Below are positions 1-7,513 of a DNA stretch of 12,454 nt, piece by piece (positions within the stretch are counted from its first letter, which is position 1; each line of letters begins with the position of its first letter). The DNA comes from Nitrospina sp. (GTDB taxonomy: Bacteria > Nitrospinota > Nitrospinia > Nitrospinales > Nitrospinaceae). The translations under genes and the position numbers were made by a program. The notes beneath the pieces were generated by a model. It made no database searches, was not told where the DNA came from, and saw nothing but the letters and a program-made list of their open reading frames with translations. The stretch spans positions 1-12,454 of the forward strand of contig SMVT01000097.1 of the NCBI GenBank assembly GCA_004357365.1, given 5' to 3'.

Positions 1-56
1 CGCAGTATAAGGTCGATGTGGAACTGATTCATGGGTAGACCACGGAACTCGACAGT
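1..56 (+). pseudogene. fliD: Upstream part of the fliD frame, ending in an in-frame amber codon
   Basis: Frame 3 is the only plus-strand frame open over the first bases. It reads QYKVDVELIHG, then TAG at 36-38, then TTELDSV, and runs straight into the downstream FliD-like protein. The two sides fit together as one FliD segment of the kind '...VD...L...LTT.LDSVAYLFTS', so the stop appears to interrupt a once continuous gene. The rest of the N-terminal part lies outside the window. Cause unknown: a real nonsense mutation or a single-base sequence error (CAG, AAG, GAG, TTG and TGG are each one change away). Confidence 0.5.
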
Positions 57-596
57 GTGGCATACCTGTTTACTTCTTTGGGTAGCACCACCGACGCCAA
101 CGTCACGTTTGTCGGGTTCACCGACAACACCGTCGCCGGCATCTACGACGTGCAGGTGGTGGGCGGTGTTCCCCAGTTGAGCCCGGCGGGCGCCGGAACT
201 TTTGTCGATGCGGTCGACAACGGCGCGTTCTTTACCGGCGCGGCGGGAACCGATGCGGAAGGATTGAGTTTCAGCATGGCTTCTTTGGTCGACGCCAGTT
301 ACGGGACGATCACCCTTTCTCTGGGCGTGATCCCGCAGTTGAAGCAGCACCTCTCCATCCTGCTCGATTCGTCGCAACAGGGGCCATTGACTTCGGAGCT
401 GGATTCATTGACCAAATCCATCGACGACTTGAACGATACCCTGCTGAGGATGGACGACCGTCTGGAATTATTTGAAAAAAAGATTCGGCAGGAATTTATC
501 AATCTGGAAATCATTCTGGGCAGGCTCAACGCCCAGCGAAACGCGTTCCAGCAGGCGTTGCAGAATCTGTCGAGCTTTTTCGACCGGCAGAATTAA
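57..596 (+). CDS. fliD: Flagellar hook-associated protein 2 (filament cap) FliD, C-terminal part
   Basis: FliD forms the pentameric cap at the filament tip and helps flagellin subunits polymerise. The visible 179 residues hold the end of the variable surface domain, rich in Gly, Val, Thr and Asp (residues 1-85). A segment reading AEGLSFSMASLVDASYGTIT follows. Then comes a long heptad-like C-terminal helix (about 105-170: LTSELDSLTKSIDDLNDTL, then RLELFEKKIRQEF) that ends in a Leu/Gln-rich tail, as FliD proteins do. The frame is open upstream only to the TAG at 36-38. GTG at 57 is simply the first possible start after that stop and has no convincing ribosome-binding site, so it is probably not a natural start. 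fliS follows 32 bases later, the usual order. The family assignment rests on the C-terminal helix pattern and the fliS neighbour. Confidence 0.8.
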   Translation: MAYLFTSLGSTTDANVTFVGFTDNTVAGIYDVQVVGGVPQLSPAGAGTFVDAVDNGAFFTGAAGTDAEGLSFSMASLVDASYGTITLSLGVIPQLKQHLSILLDSSQQGPLTSELDSLTKSIDDLNDTLLRMDDRLELFEKKIRQEFINLEIILGRLNAQRNAFQQALQNLSSFFDRQN

Positions 597-628
597 ACCG
601 GACTTCGAGCACAAGACAGGGAACACAC

Positions 629-1063
629 ATGGCACCGCACCACGGATTACGCAGTTACCAGACCAATGACATTGCCACCGCCAATCAGGCGCAACTGATC
701 CTGATGCTGTACGACGGGGCGCTGCAGGCGGTGAACAAGGCCATGCAGTGCATGGATCAAAAAGACGTGGCCGGGCAGAGCACCCATATCCTCAAGGCTC
801 ATGACATCATCAACGAATTGTCGCTGGCACTGGACCTGAAAAAGGGCGGCGATCTCTCCAAGACCCTGGAGCAGTTGTATCAGTTCGTTTTGAACCAGTT
901 GCTCCAGGCCAACATCGATTCAGAAAAAATTTATCTGGAATCCATCGTCAAAGTCCTGTCGCCCCTGCGCGACGCCTGGAACCGCCTCGCCGAAACTGCT
1001 CCCGAGCCGTCGGCCCCGCCGGAATCTGGGCCTCCGGGAACCCGTTTCGCGGCCCGCTGCTGA
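629..1063 (+). CDS. fliS: Flagellar export chaperone FliS
   Basis: FliS binds the C-terminal helix of flagellin in the cytoplasm, prevents premature polymerisation and delivers it to the export gate. The 144-residue protein opens with SYQTNDIATANQAQLILMLY, the characteristic FliS first helix (Tyr-Gln, then an 'A...Q..LMLYDGAL' pattern). Further amphipathic helices follow to about residue 122 (RDAWNRLAE). The last 20 or so residues are Pro/Ser-rich and look like an unstructured tail, making it slightly longer than typical FliS. The ATG has an AGGGA ribosome-binding site (618-622) six bases upstream. It sits directly behind fliD, the standard flagellar arrangement. Confident by pattern and context. 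Confidence 0.9.
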   Translation: MAPHHGLRSYQTNDIATANQAQLILMLYDGALQAVNKAMQCMDQKDVAGQSTHILKAHDIINELSLALDLKKGGDLSKTLEQLYQFVLNQLLQANIDSEKIYLESIVKVLSPLRDAWNRLAETAPEPSAPPESGPPGTRFAARC

Positions 1064-1087
1064 CCGGGCCAGGCCCGGAGCATTTTT
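1064..1087 (+). terminator. Possible intrinsic terminator after fliS
   Basis: Starting at the base after the fliS TGA there is a GC-only inverted repeat, CCGGGCC-A-GGCCCGG (1064-1078). It can fold as a 6-bp stem with a 3-base loop. Five T residues (1083-1087) follow after a four-base gap. The gap weakens the call. A second T run (1167-1174), preceded by a weak GC-rich fold, lies nearer to sucC and could serve instead. Confidence 0.35.
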
Positions 1088-1172
1088 CGCTGAGGCATCA
1101 AGCCTCGACCTATGAGTAATTTTCGCATCCCAAGGTTTAAAGTTCGCCCCGCGCGGAGCGGTCAGCTTTTTT

Positions 1173-1199
1173 TTGACAATGGAAAACGCTTGTGATAAA
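1173..1199 (+). promoter_or_regulatory. Sigma-70-like promoter candidate for sucCD
   Basis: A perfect -35 hexamer TTGACA (1173-1178) is followed after 15 bases by GATAAA (1194-1199, 4 of 6 matches to TATAAT, with TG two bases before it). With a 16-base spacer the -10 would be ATAAAA. It lies 55-80 bases upstream of the sucC ATG and directly behind an eight-T run, so the flagellar operon probably ends and sucCD begins here. Confidence 0.45.
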
Positions 1200-1255
1200 A
1201 GTTTGCCTCCCATCTGAATAATTTACCGAAATCCGGTTTCAAGGCAGACGCGTTT

Positions 1256-2412
1256 ATGAACATCCACGAATACCAGGGTAAGGAACTGTTTCGGAAATAC
1301 AACGTTCCCGTCCCCAACGGAATACTGATCCACGACAAATCCGAGGCGGTCCGCGCGGCGGAGGAAATCGGCACGCCGGTGGTGGTGGTCAAGGCGCAGA
1401 TTCACGCCGGCGGACGCGGCAAGGGCGGCGGCGTCAAACTCGCCAAGAGCCCGCAGGAAGCCGAACAGCACGCCGGCGATATTCTGGGAATGACCCTGGT
1501 CACCCACCAGACCGGGCCGAAAGGCCGAAGGGTCCGCAAGGTGCTGATCGAAGAGGGTATGGAGATTGCCAGGGAGCTGTACATCAGCCTCCTCATCGAC
1601 CGCCAGACCAGCCGGGTGATGATCATGGCCAGCGAGGCCGGCGGCATGGAAATCGAAGAGGTCGCCGCCGAAACCCCGGAAAAAATCATTACGGAAGTCA
1701 TCAACCCCGTGGTCGGCGTCAAACCCTACCTGGCGCGCAAAATCGCCTTCGCGCTGAACATCAAAGGCGAAGCGCTCAAAAAGGCCGTCCCCTTCATCAT
1801 GAATCTGTACCAGTGTTTCGTGAAAGAGGATTTGTCCATGCTGGAGATCAATCCGCTGGTGATCACCGGGGACGACGGGGTGCTGGCTCTCGACGCGAAA
1901 ATCGATATCGACGACAACGCGCTGGCACGCCACAAGGACACGCAGGAATTCCGCGACCTGGACGAGGAAGACCCCAACGAAATCGAAGCCAGCAAGCATA
2001 ACCTCAACTACATACAACTGGACGGCAACATCGGTTGCATGGTCAACGGGGCGGGCCTGGCGATGGCGACGATGGACATCATCAAGCATTCCGGCGGCGA
2101 ACCGGCCAACTTCCTCGACGTGGGCGGCGGCGCGAACGAGGAGCAGATCGAAAACGCATTCCGCATCCTCGTTTCCGACAAAAAAGTCAAAGCGATCTTG
2201 ATCAACATCTTCGGCGGCATTCTGCGGTGCGACATCCTCGCGGCGGGTGTGGTCGCGGCGACGAAGACAATCAACCTTCAAATTCCGGTGGTAATCCGTA
2301 TGGAAGGCACCAATATGGCGGAAGGTCACCAAATCCTGAAGGACTCCGGCCTCAACTTCATCATCGGCCAAGGCATGAAAGATGCCGCCAAGAAAGCGGT
2401 GCAGGCGATCCA

Positions 2413-2416
<4 letters not shown>
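1256..2416 (+). CDS. sucC: Succinyl-CoA ligase (ADP/GDP-forming), beta subunit
   Basis: Together with SucD it interconverts succinate + CoA + NTP and succinyl-CoA + NDP + phosphate. In an oxidative TCA cycle it makes NTP; in a reductive cycle it makes succinyl-CoA. The 386 residues match the usual SucC length. MNIHEYQGKELFRKY is the canonical N-terminus. An ATP-grasp region follows with the Gly-rich KAQIHAGGRGKGGGVK (about 46-61) and the SMLEINPLV segment (about 195-203) that supplies metal-binding residues. The C-terminal CoA-ligase domain shows FLDVGGGA and NIFGGILRCD. AAGG at 1241-1244 is a modest ribosome-binding site. The TGA overlaps the sucD ATG (ATGA), implying translational coupling. 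Nucleotide specificity cannot be read from the sequence by eye. Confidence 0.97.
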
Positions 2417-3282
<866 letters not shown>

Positions 3283-3357
3283 GACGGGCGGACCTCAGAG
3301 ATCCCCTTTCCCCTCCAAAATAAAAATCCCGCAGCCGGTTTTCAGCATCCCAAAACC

Positions 3358-3561
3358 ATGAGCGAGAAACGTGTTTGTAAAAATTGCGGGACGGAGAACG
3401 TGACGCAGTCGGCGTGGTGCGAAAAATGCCTCACGCCGTTTCATCAAACCTACCGGGAAGAAAAGACCCTGCAATGCCCGAAATGCATGCACCCCAACGA
3501 CTACAACCTCGACCATTGCGAGGTGTGCCACGAACCGCTCAAACCCGGCCAGTCGGAGTGA
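3358..3561 (+). CDS. Small double zinc-ribbon protein
   Basis: A 67-residue protein with two zinc-ribbon units. The first has CKNC at 7-10 and CEKC at 22-25; the second has CPKC at 40-43 and CEVC at 54-57. Each pair is spaced as expected for one tetrahedral Zn site. Such proteins often bind nucleic acid or mediate protein contacts, but no specific function can be assigned. There is no obvious ribosome-binding site before the ATG, so it may depend on coupled reading from sucD (75 bases upstream) or be leaderless. Its stop codon directly abuts the stop codon of the convergent DUF1841-like gene. The coding call rests on the regular cysteine spacing. Confidence 0.75.
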   Translation: MSEKRVCKNCGTENVTQSAWCEKCLTPFHQTYREEKTLQCPKCMHPNDYNLDHCEVCHEPLKPGQSE

Positions 3562-4002
3562 TTATTCCTTGGGGTTTTCGGTGTTGACCGACAGGCGGGC
3601 GAGGTTGGTCTCGTAATCCAGGTTGCTGAACGAATCCCCCTTGCGGAAGTTGCTATAGTATATTTCCGCATAGATGCCGATGATCGCGTGGAGGGCCTCA
3701 TGCGAATCCAATCCCTCCTCCATCAGGCGGGTATAGGCCTCGGCCACGAACTCCGGCGATTCGTCATGAATCTGCTTGTCCACCATGACGTGCCAGACGG
3801 TGTGCACAAAGGGATTAATAACCTTGCCGTCGATTTCCTGGGGGTAGATGGCCATATCGCCCATTTCCCAAGTGGCGTTGAATTCGGGATGCATATCCAT
3901 CACCTGCACGATTCTCTGGTCGACTTCGGCGATATCGCTGCCGCCGGCCCGTTCGCCGGCAACCCGGAGAATGTGGATTTGGGTTTCCTTGTCAAACTGC
4001 AT
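3562..4002 (-). CDS. DUF1841-like protein
   Basis: A 146-residue cytoplasmic protein of unknown function. It shows the pattern I associate with DUF1841: HPEF at 38-41, NPFVHTVWHVM at 63-73 with conserved-looking His67 and His71, KQIHDESPE, and HEALHAIIGIYAEIYYSNFR at 101-120 with His101 and His105. The four histidines and nearby acidic residues could form a metal site, but that is conjecture. The ATG at 4002 is preceded by GGAG (minus strand, 10-base spacing), supporting the start. It is convergent with the zinc-ribbon gene, with no bases between the stop codons. The family assignment is from memory of the motif pattern and should be confirmed by a Pfam search. Confidence 0.75.
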   Translation of the reverse strand: MQFDKETQIHILRVAGERAGGSDIAEVDQRIVQVMDMHPEFNATWEMGDMAIYPQEIDGKVINPFVHTVWHVMVDKQIHDESPEFVAEAYTRLMEEGLDSHEALHAIIGIYAEIYYSNFRKGDSFSNLDYETNLARLSVNTENPKE

Positions 4003-4101
4003 GATACGCGTTCTCCAAAATGATTATTGAATCCACGAGAGGCACGGCTAAGCGGGCATCGGCTCTCAGGATTCGCTGGTAGGGTTTAGATGAAAAAAAG
4101 C

Positions 4102-4386
4102 TCAGGGGGTCTCGGAAAAATGGGTCCTGCGTTCACGTTTGTCCCCACCATACACCATGAACACCCGTTTGCCCTGGCGGATATGATACTTGGCCCAAGC
4201 CGGGGACTGGCCGTCGTAACTGGCTCCGGGGTCCTCCCCTTCCGCCTTTAAAAAGTCCGGATAATCCAGCCCCGCCTCATAAACCTGCAACAGCAGGGCC
4301 TCGGAAGTAAAGCCTTTTCCGGTAAAACTGATTTTACCGAGAAACTCTTCTATTTCCGCAGGATTATTCAACTCAATTGGTTTCAT
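4102..4386 (-). CDS. Hypothetical protein, 94 residues
   Basis: I do not recognise this protein. It is acidic at the N-terminus, with no signal peptide or membrane segment. The middle contains QVYEAGLDYPDFLKAEGED, and the C-terminal third holds AWAKYHIRQGKRVFMVYGGD, a mixed basic/hydrophobic strand-like stretch. I chose the ATG at 4386 because GGAAAG lies four bases before it; a GTG at 4398 would add four residues. It is transcribed away from the plus-strand gene at 4552, and the DUF1841-like gene follows about 100 bases downstream on the same strand, so the two may share a transcript. A seven-T run just past its stop on the minus strand (4093-4099 on plus) lacks a convincing stem. Confidence 0.6.
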   Translation of the reverse strand: MKPIELNNPAEIEEFLGKISFTGKGFTSEALLLQVYEAGLDYPDFLKAEGEDPGASYDGQSPAWAKYHIRQGKRVFMVYGGDKRERRTHFSETP

Positions 4387-4419
4387 AGGACTTTCCACTC
4401 GGGTTTTCCAATTAATCGT

Positions 4420-4450
4420 TCAAAGATTTTGATTTCAACCGAATCTTTGA
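4420..4450. repeat. 9-bp inverted repeat in a divergent intergenic region
   Basis: TCAAAGATT (4420-4428) and its exact reverse complement AATCTTTGA (4442-4450) are separated by 13 bases, between two divergent genes. There is no T run after it, so a terminator is unlikely; a regulator-binding site is the simplest idea. A second, smaller hairpin, TGTCT-CCAGC-AGACA, lies at 4457-4471. Confidence 0.4.
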
Positions 4451-4465
4451 TAAGCTTGTCTCCAG

Positions 4466-4494
4466 CAGACAGGAACCTTATTAGAATTTATACC
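4466..4494 (+). promoter_or_regulatory. Weak promoter candidate for the gene at 4552
   Basis: CAGACA (4466-4471) and TATACC (4489-4494) are spaced by 17 bases, each matching 4 of 6 consensus bases. The -35 overlaps the small hairpin at 4457-4471. It is offered only because the divergent gene needs a promoter somewhere in this gap. Confidence 0.25.
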
Positions 4495-4551
4495 AAATGA
4501 CCCGGTGAATACAACGGTTTTCGGGCCAACCGCCTGATTTAGGAGCCTCTC

Positions 4552-4869
4552 ATGTTAACCCAGGAAAACCAGGTACTCACCCGCATCGAACCCAACGGCG
4601 GGGGGGGCACGCAATTCCTGTACCGGGTGCATGATTATGGCATCGTGGCGGTCACTAGCCCGCAGGAAGACGTCTCCCGGATTCACTGGGAGGTGGATGT
4701 CATTAAATATCGGGATGCCGGCACCCTGAAATACGACCTGTGCCACACCACGGAACTGGCGGACAAAACTCTCAAGTTTTACAACGACAAATCGTTGAAT
4801 GAATTTCTGGACAAAGCGTTCGTATACTTCAAGGAGCTCCAGGACCTGGAAAAGATGCTGGAAAAATGA
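4552..4869 (+). CDS. Hypothetical protein with an N-terminal Gly run, 105 residues
   Basis: I do not recognise this protein. It starts with AGGAG (4541-4545) six bases upstream of the ATG, a good ribosome-binding site. After residue 15 comes NGGGGTQFLYRVHDYGIVAV, then a predicted alpha/beta body (RIHWEVDVIKYRD, then KYDLCHTTELADKTLKFYND), and it ends in a charged helix, FKELQDLEKMLEK, that could be a short coiled coil. No signal peptide or membrane segment is visible, so it is likely cytosolic. The four glycines are coded by GGC GGG GGG GGC, giving an uninterrupted run of eight G (4600-4607), a potential slippage site near the 5' end. It stands alone: a divergent gene upstream and a 385-base gap downstream. 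Confidence 0.7.
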   Translation: MLTQENQVLTRIEPNGGGGTQFLYRVHDYGIVAVTSPQEDVSRIHWEVDVIKYRDAGTLKYDLCHTTELADKTLKFYNDKSLNEFLDKAFVYFKELQDLEKMLEK

Positions 4870-5254
4870 GCCCGATTCGGTTCCTGGAAGAAGCCAACCC
4901 CCGGCCTTAAGGCGCGTTGCACAAACGTTTCGCCATGAACTTGATCCAAGCGCCTTCCGCATCCCACAATACTTGCTTAACTAATTGAATTTTAAACGGT
5001 TTTTTGACTTTCAGGGGCTCCGATGGCAGGCGGTTCCCGACCGGAGCATCCGTGGGGAAAAGGGAATGACCCTTTCCAAAAAAAATGCGCTTATTAAAAT
5101 TGTATTGTCCTTGTAATCATGATATTTTGTAGCACTTATTTAGACAAGTGGGCGCCACAGGTCCTTGCTTTGCCCACGGTTCCTTAGACTTTCGAATTAA
5201 TCATTATCAGCTATATTGAAGTCACGCCAATAGCTTTAAAATAGAGGAGTTGTT
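4870..5254. other. 385-base non-coding stretch upstream of the oxidoreductase operon
   Basis: No credible gene is visible. It becomes AT-rich from about 5075, as expected for a promoter region. It holds several inverted repeats: GCTCCG/CGGAGC (5017-5022 and 5042-5047); GGAAA-A-GGG/CCC-TTTCC with a one-base bulge and AATGA loop (5056-5077), followed by eight A; and GTGGGC/GCCCAC (5148-5153 and 5172-5177). TATATT at 5212-5217 could be a -10 box but lacks a good -35. An alternative is TTGCCC (5169-5174) with TCGAAT (5192-5197), spacing 17. AGAGGAG at 5243-5249 is the ribosome-binding site of the next gene. Confidence 0.5.
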
Positions 5255-6445
5255 ATGTCTCAAAGCACCCAAATCAAAGCCGACTGGGTACCGAAGGGGG
5301 ATTTACAGGAGGTCAAGGACCCCGAGTGGCTGTTCCACGAAGCACCGCGGGAAACTGAGTTTATCACCGGTAGTGAAGCGGCCCGCGAAGCCATCCGCCG
5401 TGCCAATGTAGATATCGCCATTTCATATCCCATCACCCCGCAGAGTGAAACCATGCAACAGGCGGGTTACCTTTATGACGAGGGTTATATCAAGGATTAT
5501 TACCGGGGTGAGGAAGAAATCGGGGTGATGTCCGCCATCGGCGGAGCGTCCCGCGCCGGTGTGCGGGCGTTGACGGCGACCGCCGGTCCCGGTCTCATGC
5601 GGGGCATGGAAGCCATTTCTTCGTGGCCGGGAGCGCGCACCCCGCTGGTGCTGATGAACATGTGCCGCGTCATCAACACTCCTCTGGCCATCCAGCCCGA
5701 CAATATTGAAATTTCCTTCCTGCTGAACACCGGCATTCTGCACGCCCATGCCGAAAACCAGCAGGACTTTTTCGATTATACCCTGGCCGCGTTCATGGTC
5801 TCGGAGGAAGTGGACGTCACCTTGCCGGCCGTGGTTTCGGTGGACGGTTTCTTCGTCACCCACGCCCGCGGCCAAGTGTCCATGTTTTCTCAAGATTATA
5901 AACTGCCGCCGCGCGACGGCTGGCGTAACGCGGTCCCGTCGATGGACAACGAAAATCCGCCGGCGCGTATTTCCCGTGACTCCCCTATTCAGAAGAGTAA
6001 CTTCATCAGTTACCACATGCACGCCAGCTGGCAGCAGGAAGTCTTTGCGGCGGTTGAGCGTTCCGCCAAGTACTGGAGAAAATACCTCGGCGACCTGATC
6101 GAAGTGATCAATCCCGATGCCGAGATATTCGTCGTTTCCTCCGGCGCCTGTGTTTCCCAGGCGCGGGAAGCGGTTCGCCAGGAAGGGGAAGCCGGACGGA
6201 AAGTCGGATTGATTAAAATCAAAACCATCCGTCCCTGGCCAAAAGTAGAGATCCTTGCGGCTTTGAAAAACGCCAAAAAGATTCTGGTTCCGGAATTCAA
6301 CCAGGCGGGCTGGTTGCACAAGGAATTGTGCTCCACCCTGTACGGCCTAATCACCGCTGAAATTATTGCGGGACCGCGCGTTTACGGGGGCATGAGCATG
6401 CCGACCGAAATAATTCTGGAATGGCTGGCGAAAGCCCGCAAATAA
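5255..6445 (+). CDS. 2-oxoacid:ferredoxin oxidoreductase, alpha subunit
   Basis: Part of a thiamine-diphosphate/iron-sulfur enzyme that reversibly converts a 2-oxoacid + CoA to acyl-CoA + CO2 + reduced ferredoxin. The 396-residue subunit carries the pyrimidine-binding domain: TGSEAAREAIRRANVD at 38-53, the signature YPITP at 58-62, acidic EEE at 86-88, and TATAGPGLMRGMEAISSWPG at 107-126. The C-terminal part (about 285-395) resembles the transketolase C-terminal domain, ending in YGGMSMPTEIILEW. AGAGGAG five bases before the ATG is an excellent ribosome-binding site. The size and gene set resemble the multi-subunit enzymes of Hydrogenobacter and nitrite oxidisers. Substrate is undecided: sucCD nearby favours 2-oxoglutarate, but pyruvate is possible. 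A 30-residue N-terminal extension precedes the conserved core. Confidence 0.92.
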   Translation: MSQSTQIKADWVPKGDLQEVKDPEWLFHEAPRETEFITGSEAAREAIRRANVDIAISYPITPQSETMQQAGYLYDEGYIKDYYRGEEEIGVMSAIGGASRAGVRALTATAGPGLMRGMEAISSWPGARTPLVLMNMCRVINTPLAIQPDNIEISFLLNTGILHAHAENQQDFFDYTLAAFMVSEEVDVTLPAVVSVDGFFVTHARGQVSMFSQDYKLPPRDGWRNAVPSMDNENPPARISRDSPIQKSNFISYHMHASWQQEVFAAVERSAKYWRKYLGDLIEVINPDAEIFVVSSGACVSQAREAVRQEGEAGRKVGLIKIKTIRPWPKVEILAALKNAKKILVPEFNQAGWLHKELCSTLYGLITAEIIAGPRVYGGMSMPTEIILEWLAKARK

Positions 6446-6461
6446 GTTCAATCATCGGAGG

Positions 6462-6490
6462 TTGAATCGCGGCGGTCATTTGATTATACT
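6462..6490 (+). promoter_or_regulatory. Internal promoter candidate between alpha and beta genes
   Basis: TTGAAT (6462-6467, 4 of 6) and TATACT (6485-6490, 5 of 6) are spaced by the optimal 17 bases. The site is in the 168-base alpha-beta gap, whereas the beta-gamma and gamma-delta gaps are about 20 bases. A start near 6497 would leave a leader of about 115 bases. Confidence 0.5.
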
Positions 6491-6522
6491 GACGACGTTT
6501 GGCCGATCATTCACCAGGTATT

Positions 6523-6549
6523 TCAGGGAGAACCTGAGTTTTCCTTTTT
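6523..6549 (+). other. Stem-loop followed by a T-rich tract in the alpha-beta gap
   Basis: TCAGG (6523-6527) and CCTGA (6533-6537) form a 5-bp stem with a GAGAA loop. It is followed by a T-rich stretch (GTTTTCCTTTTT, 6538-6549). The stem is too short for a confident terminator; it could be a weak attenuator, a processing site or chance. Confidence 0.25.
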
Positions 6550-6613
6550 AAAGACACTGTTATTTCTACTTAATTGAAACTAACGGAATTTATATATAGA
6601 AAGGTACTAAACC

Positions 6614-7495
6614 ATGTCATTAGAAACTATCAGGCCTTCTCCAGGTTTTGAAGAACTGCTGCCCATCGAATACCGGGATCTGATCAAACACGGTCAGTAC
6701 GGCCGTGAGGTGAAAGTCAGTGAAATGGGCAAATTCAAGGAACTCGTCGAAGAGCATCCCATGTGCGCCGGCTGTGCCATGACCCTGTTCATCCGATTGG
6801 TCATGATGGCTCTGCCCAACCCGGAACACACCATCAATGTCGGGACCGCCGGTTGCGGACGGCTGATCATCGCCCAAGCCAACATTCCGTTTATTTACGG
6901 GAACTACGGCGACAGCAACTCCGTGGCCTCCGGGCTGAAACGCGGCCTGGAACTGCGCTTTCCCAATCAGTTCAAAGACGTGGTGGTCATGGCCGGAGAC
7001 GGCGGATTGATCGATATCGGGTTCCAGGGCCTCATGCATTCCTGGTTCCGCAGGGAAAAATTCACCACCATCATGCTGGACAACGAAGTGTACGGCAACA
7101 CCGGCGGTCAGGAGAGCGGCATGACTCTGAAGGGGAAAGTTCTGAAAATGGCTCCCCGGGGAAAAGAGGTCGATAAAATCGATGCCCTGAGTCTGGCCAA
7201 GGTTGCCGGTTGCGTCTATATCGTGCAAATCGCACCGACCAATCCTTCCCGCGTTATGCGCACCATCCGCCGGGCGGTTCTGATCGCGCGGGAAGTCGGC
7301 CCCACGTACATTCAGGCCTATACCTCCTGCAACATTGAATATGCCATCCCCACTCCCGATGTTATGCAGGATGCCTTCGATGTGGAAAAGGACCGGTATG
7401 GTTTCGAAGAATTTATGACAGACGACGCCAAAGCCTACATCACCGAAGTTGAAAAGAAACACAAAGAACTAGCCAAAGCGAAAGCCAAAAAATAA
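6614..7495 (+). CDS. 2-oxoacid:ferredoxin oxidoreductase, beta subunit (TPP-binding)
   Basis: This subunit binds the thiamine diphosphate cofactor and one [4Fe-4S] cluster. In 293 residues, HPMCAGC at 48-54 gives two cluster cysteines (51, 54), Cys81 lies in GTAGCGR, and Cys239 in TSCN is a likely fourth. The diphosphate-metal motif is GDGG at 128-131 through to NEVYGNTGGQ at 157-166, the usual 'GDG...N...NTGGQ' arrangement. A Lys/Ala-rich tail (KKHKELAKAKAKK) closes the protein. The ATG has AAAGG about nine bases upstream. It is separated from alpha by an unusually long gap with its own promoter candidate, and is followed by gamma after 18 bases. The active-site motifs are certain enough for the family but do not settle the substrate. 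Confidence 0.93.
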   Translation: MSLETIRPSPGFEELLPIEYRDLIKHGQYGREVKVSEMGKFKELVEEHPMCAGCAMTLFIRLVMMALPNPEHTINVGTAGCGRLIIAQANIPFIYGNYGDSNSVASGLKRGLELRFPNQFKDVVVMAGDGGLIDIGFQGLMHSWFRREKFTTIMLDNEVYGNTGGQESGMTLKGKVLKMAPRGKEVDKIDALSLAKVAGCVYIVQIAPTNPSRVMRTIRRAVLIAREVGPTYIQAYTSCNIEYAIPTPDVMQDAFDVEKDRYGFEEFMTDDAKAYITEVEKKHKELAKAKAKK

Positions 7496-7513
7496 CGAGG
7501 AGGTTGCAAACCC

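Noticed and set aside
36..38. TAG read as a sense codon (recoding, such as pyrrolysine)
   Set aside because: TAG terminates the FmdB gene and folE in the same window, and FliD is not a known recoded protein.
2035..2412. Upstream extension of the sucD frame within sucC
   Set aside because: The protein has low-complexity Arg/Gly sequence and the conserved SucD N-terminus begins at 2413, at the ATGA overlap.
5056..5085. Hairpin plus A8 as a terminator
   Set aside because: The A run follows the hairpin on the plus strand; a terminator would need T there, and for the minus strand the A run would have to precede the hairpin on this strand.
6463..6552. A 29-codon TTG-initiated frame behind GGAGG in the alpha-beta gap (possible small epsilon subunit)
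   Set aside because: There is no space between GGAGG and the TTG, the peptide resembles nothing known and is far too short for an epsilon subunit.
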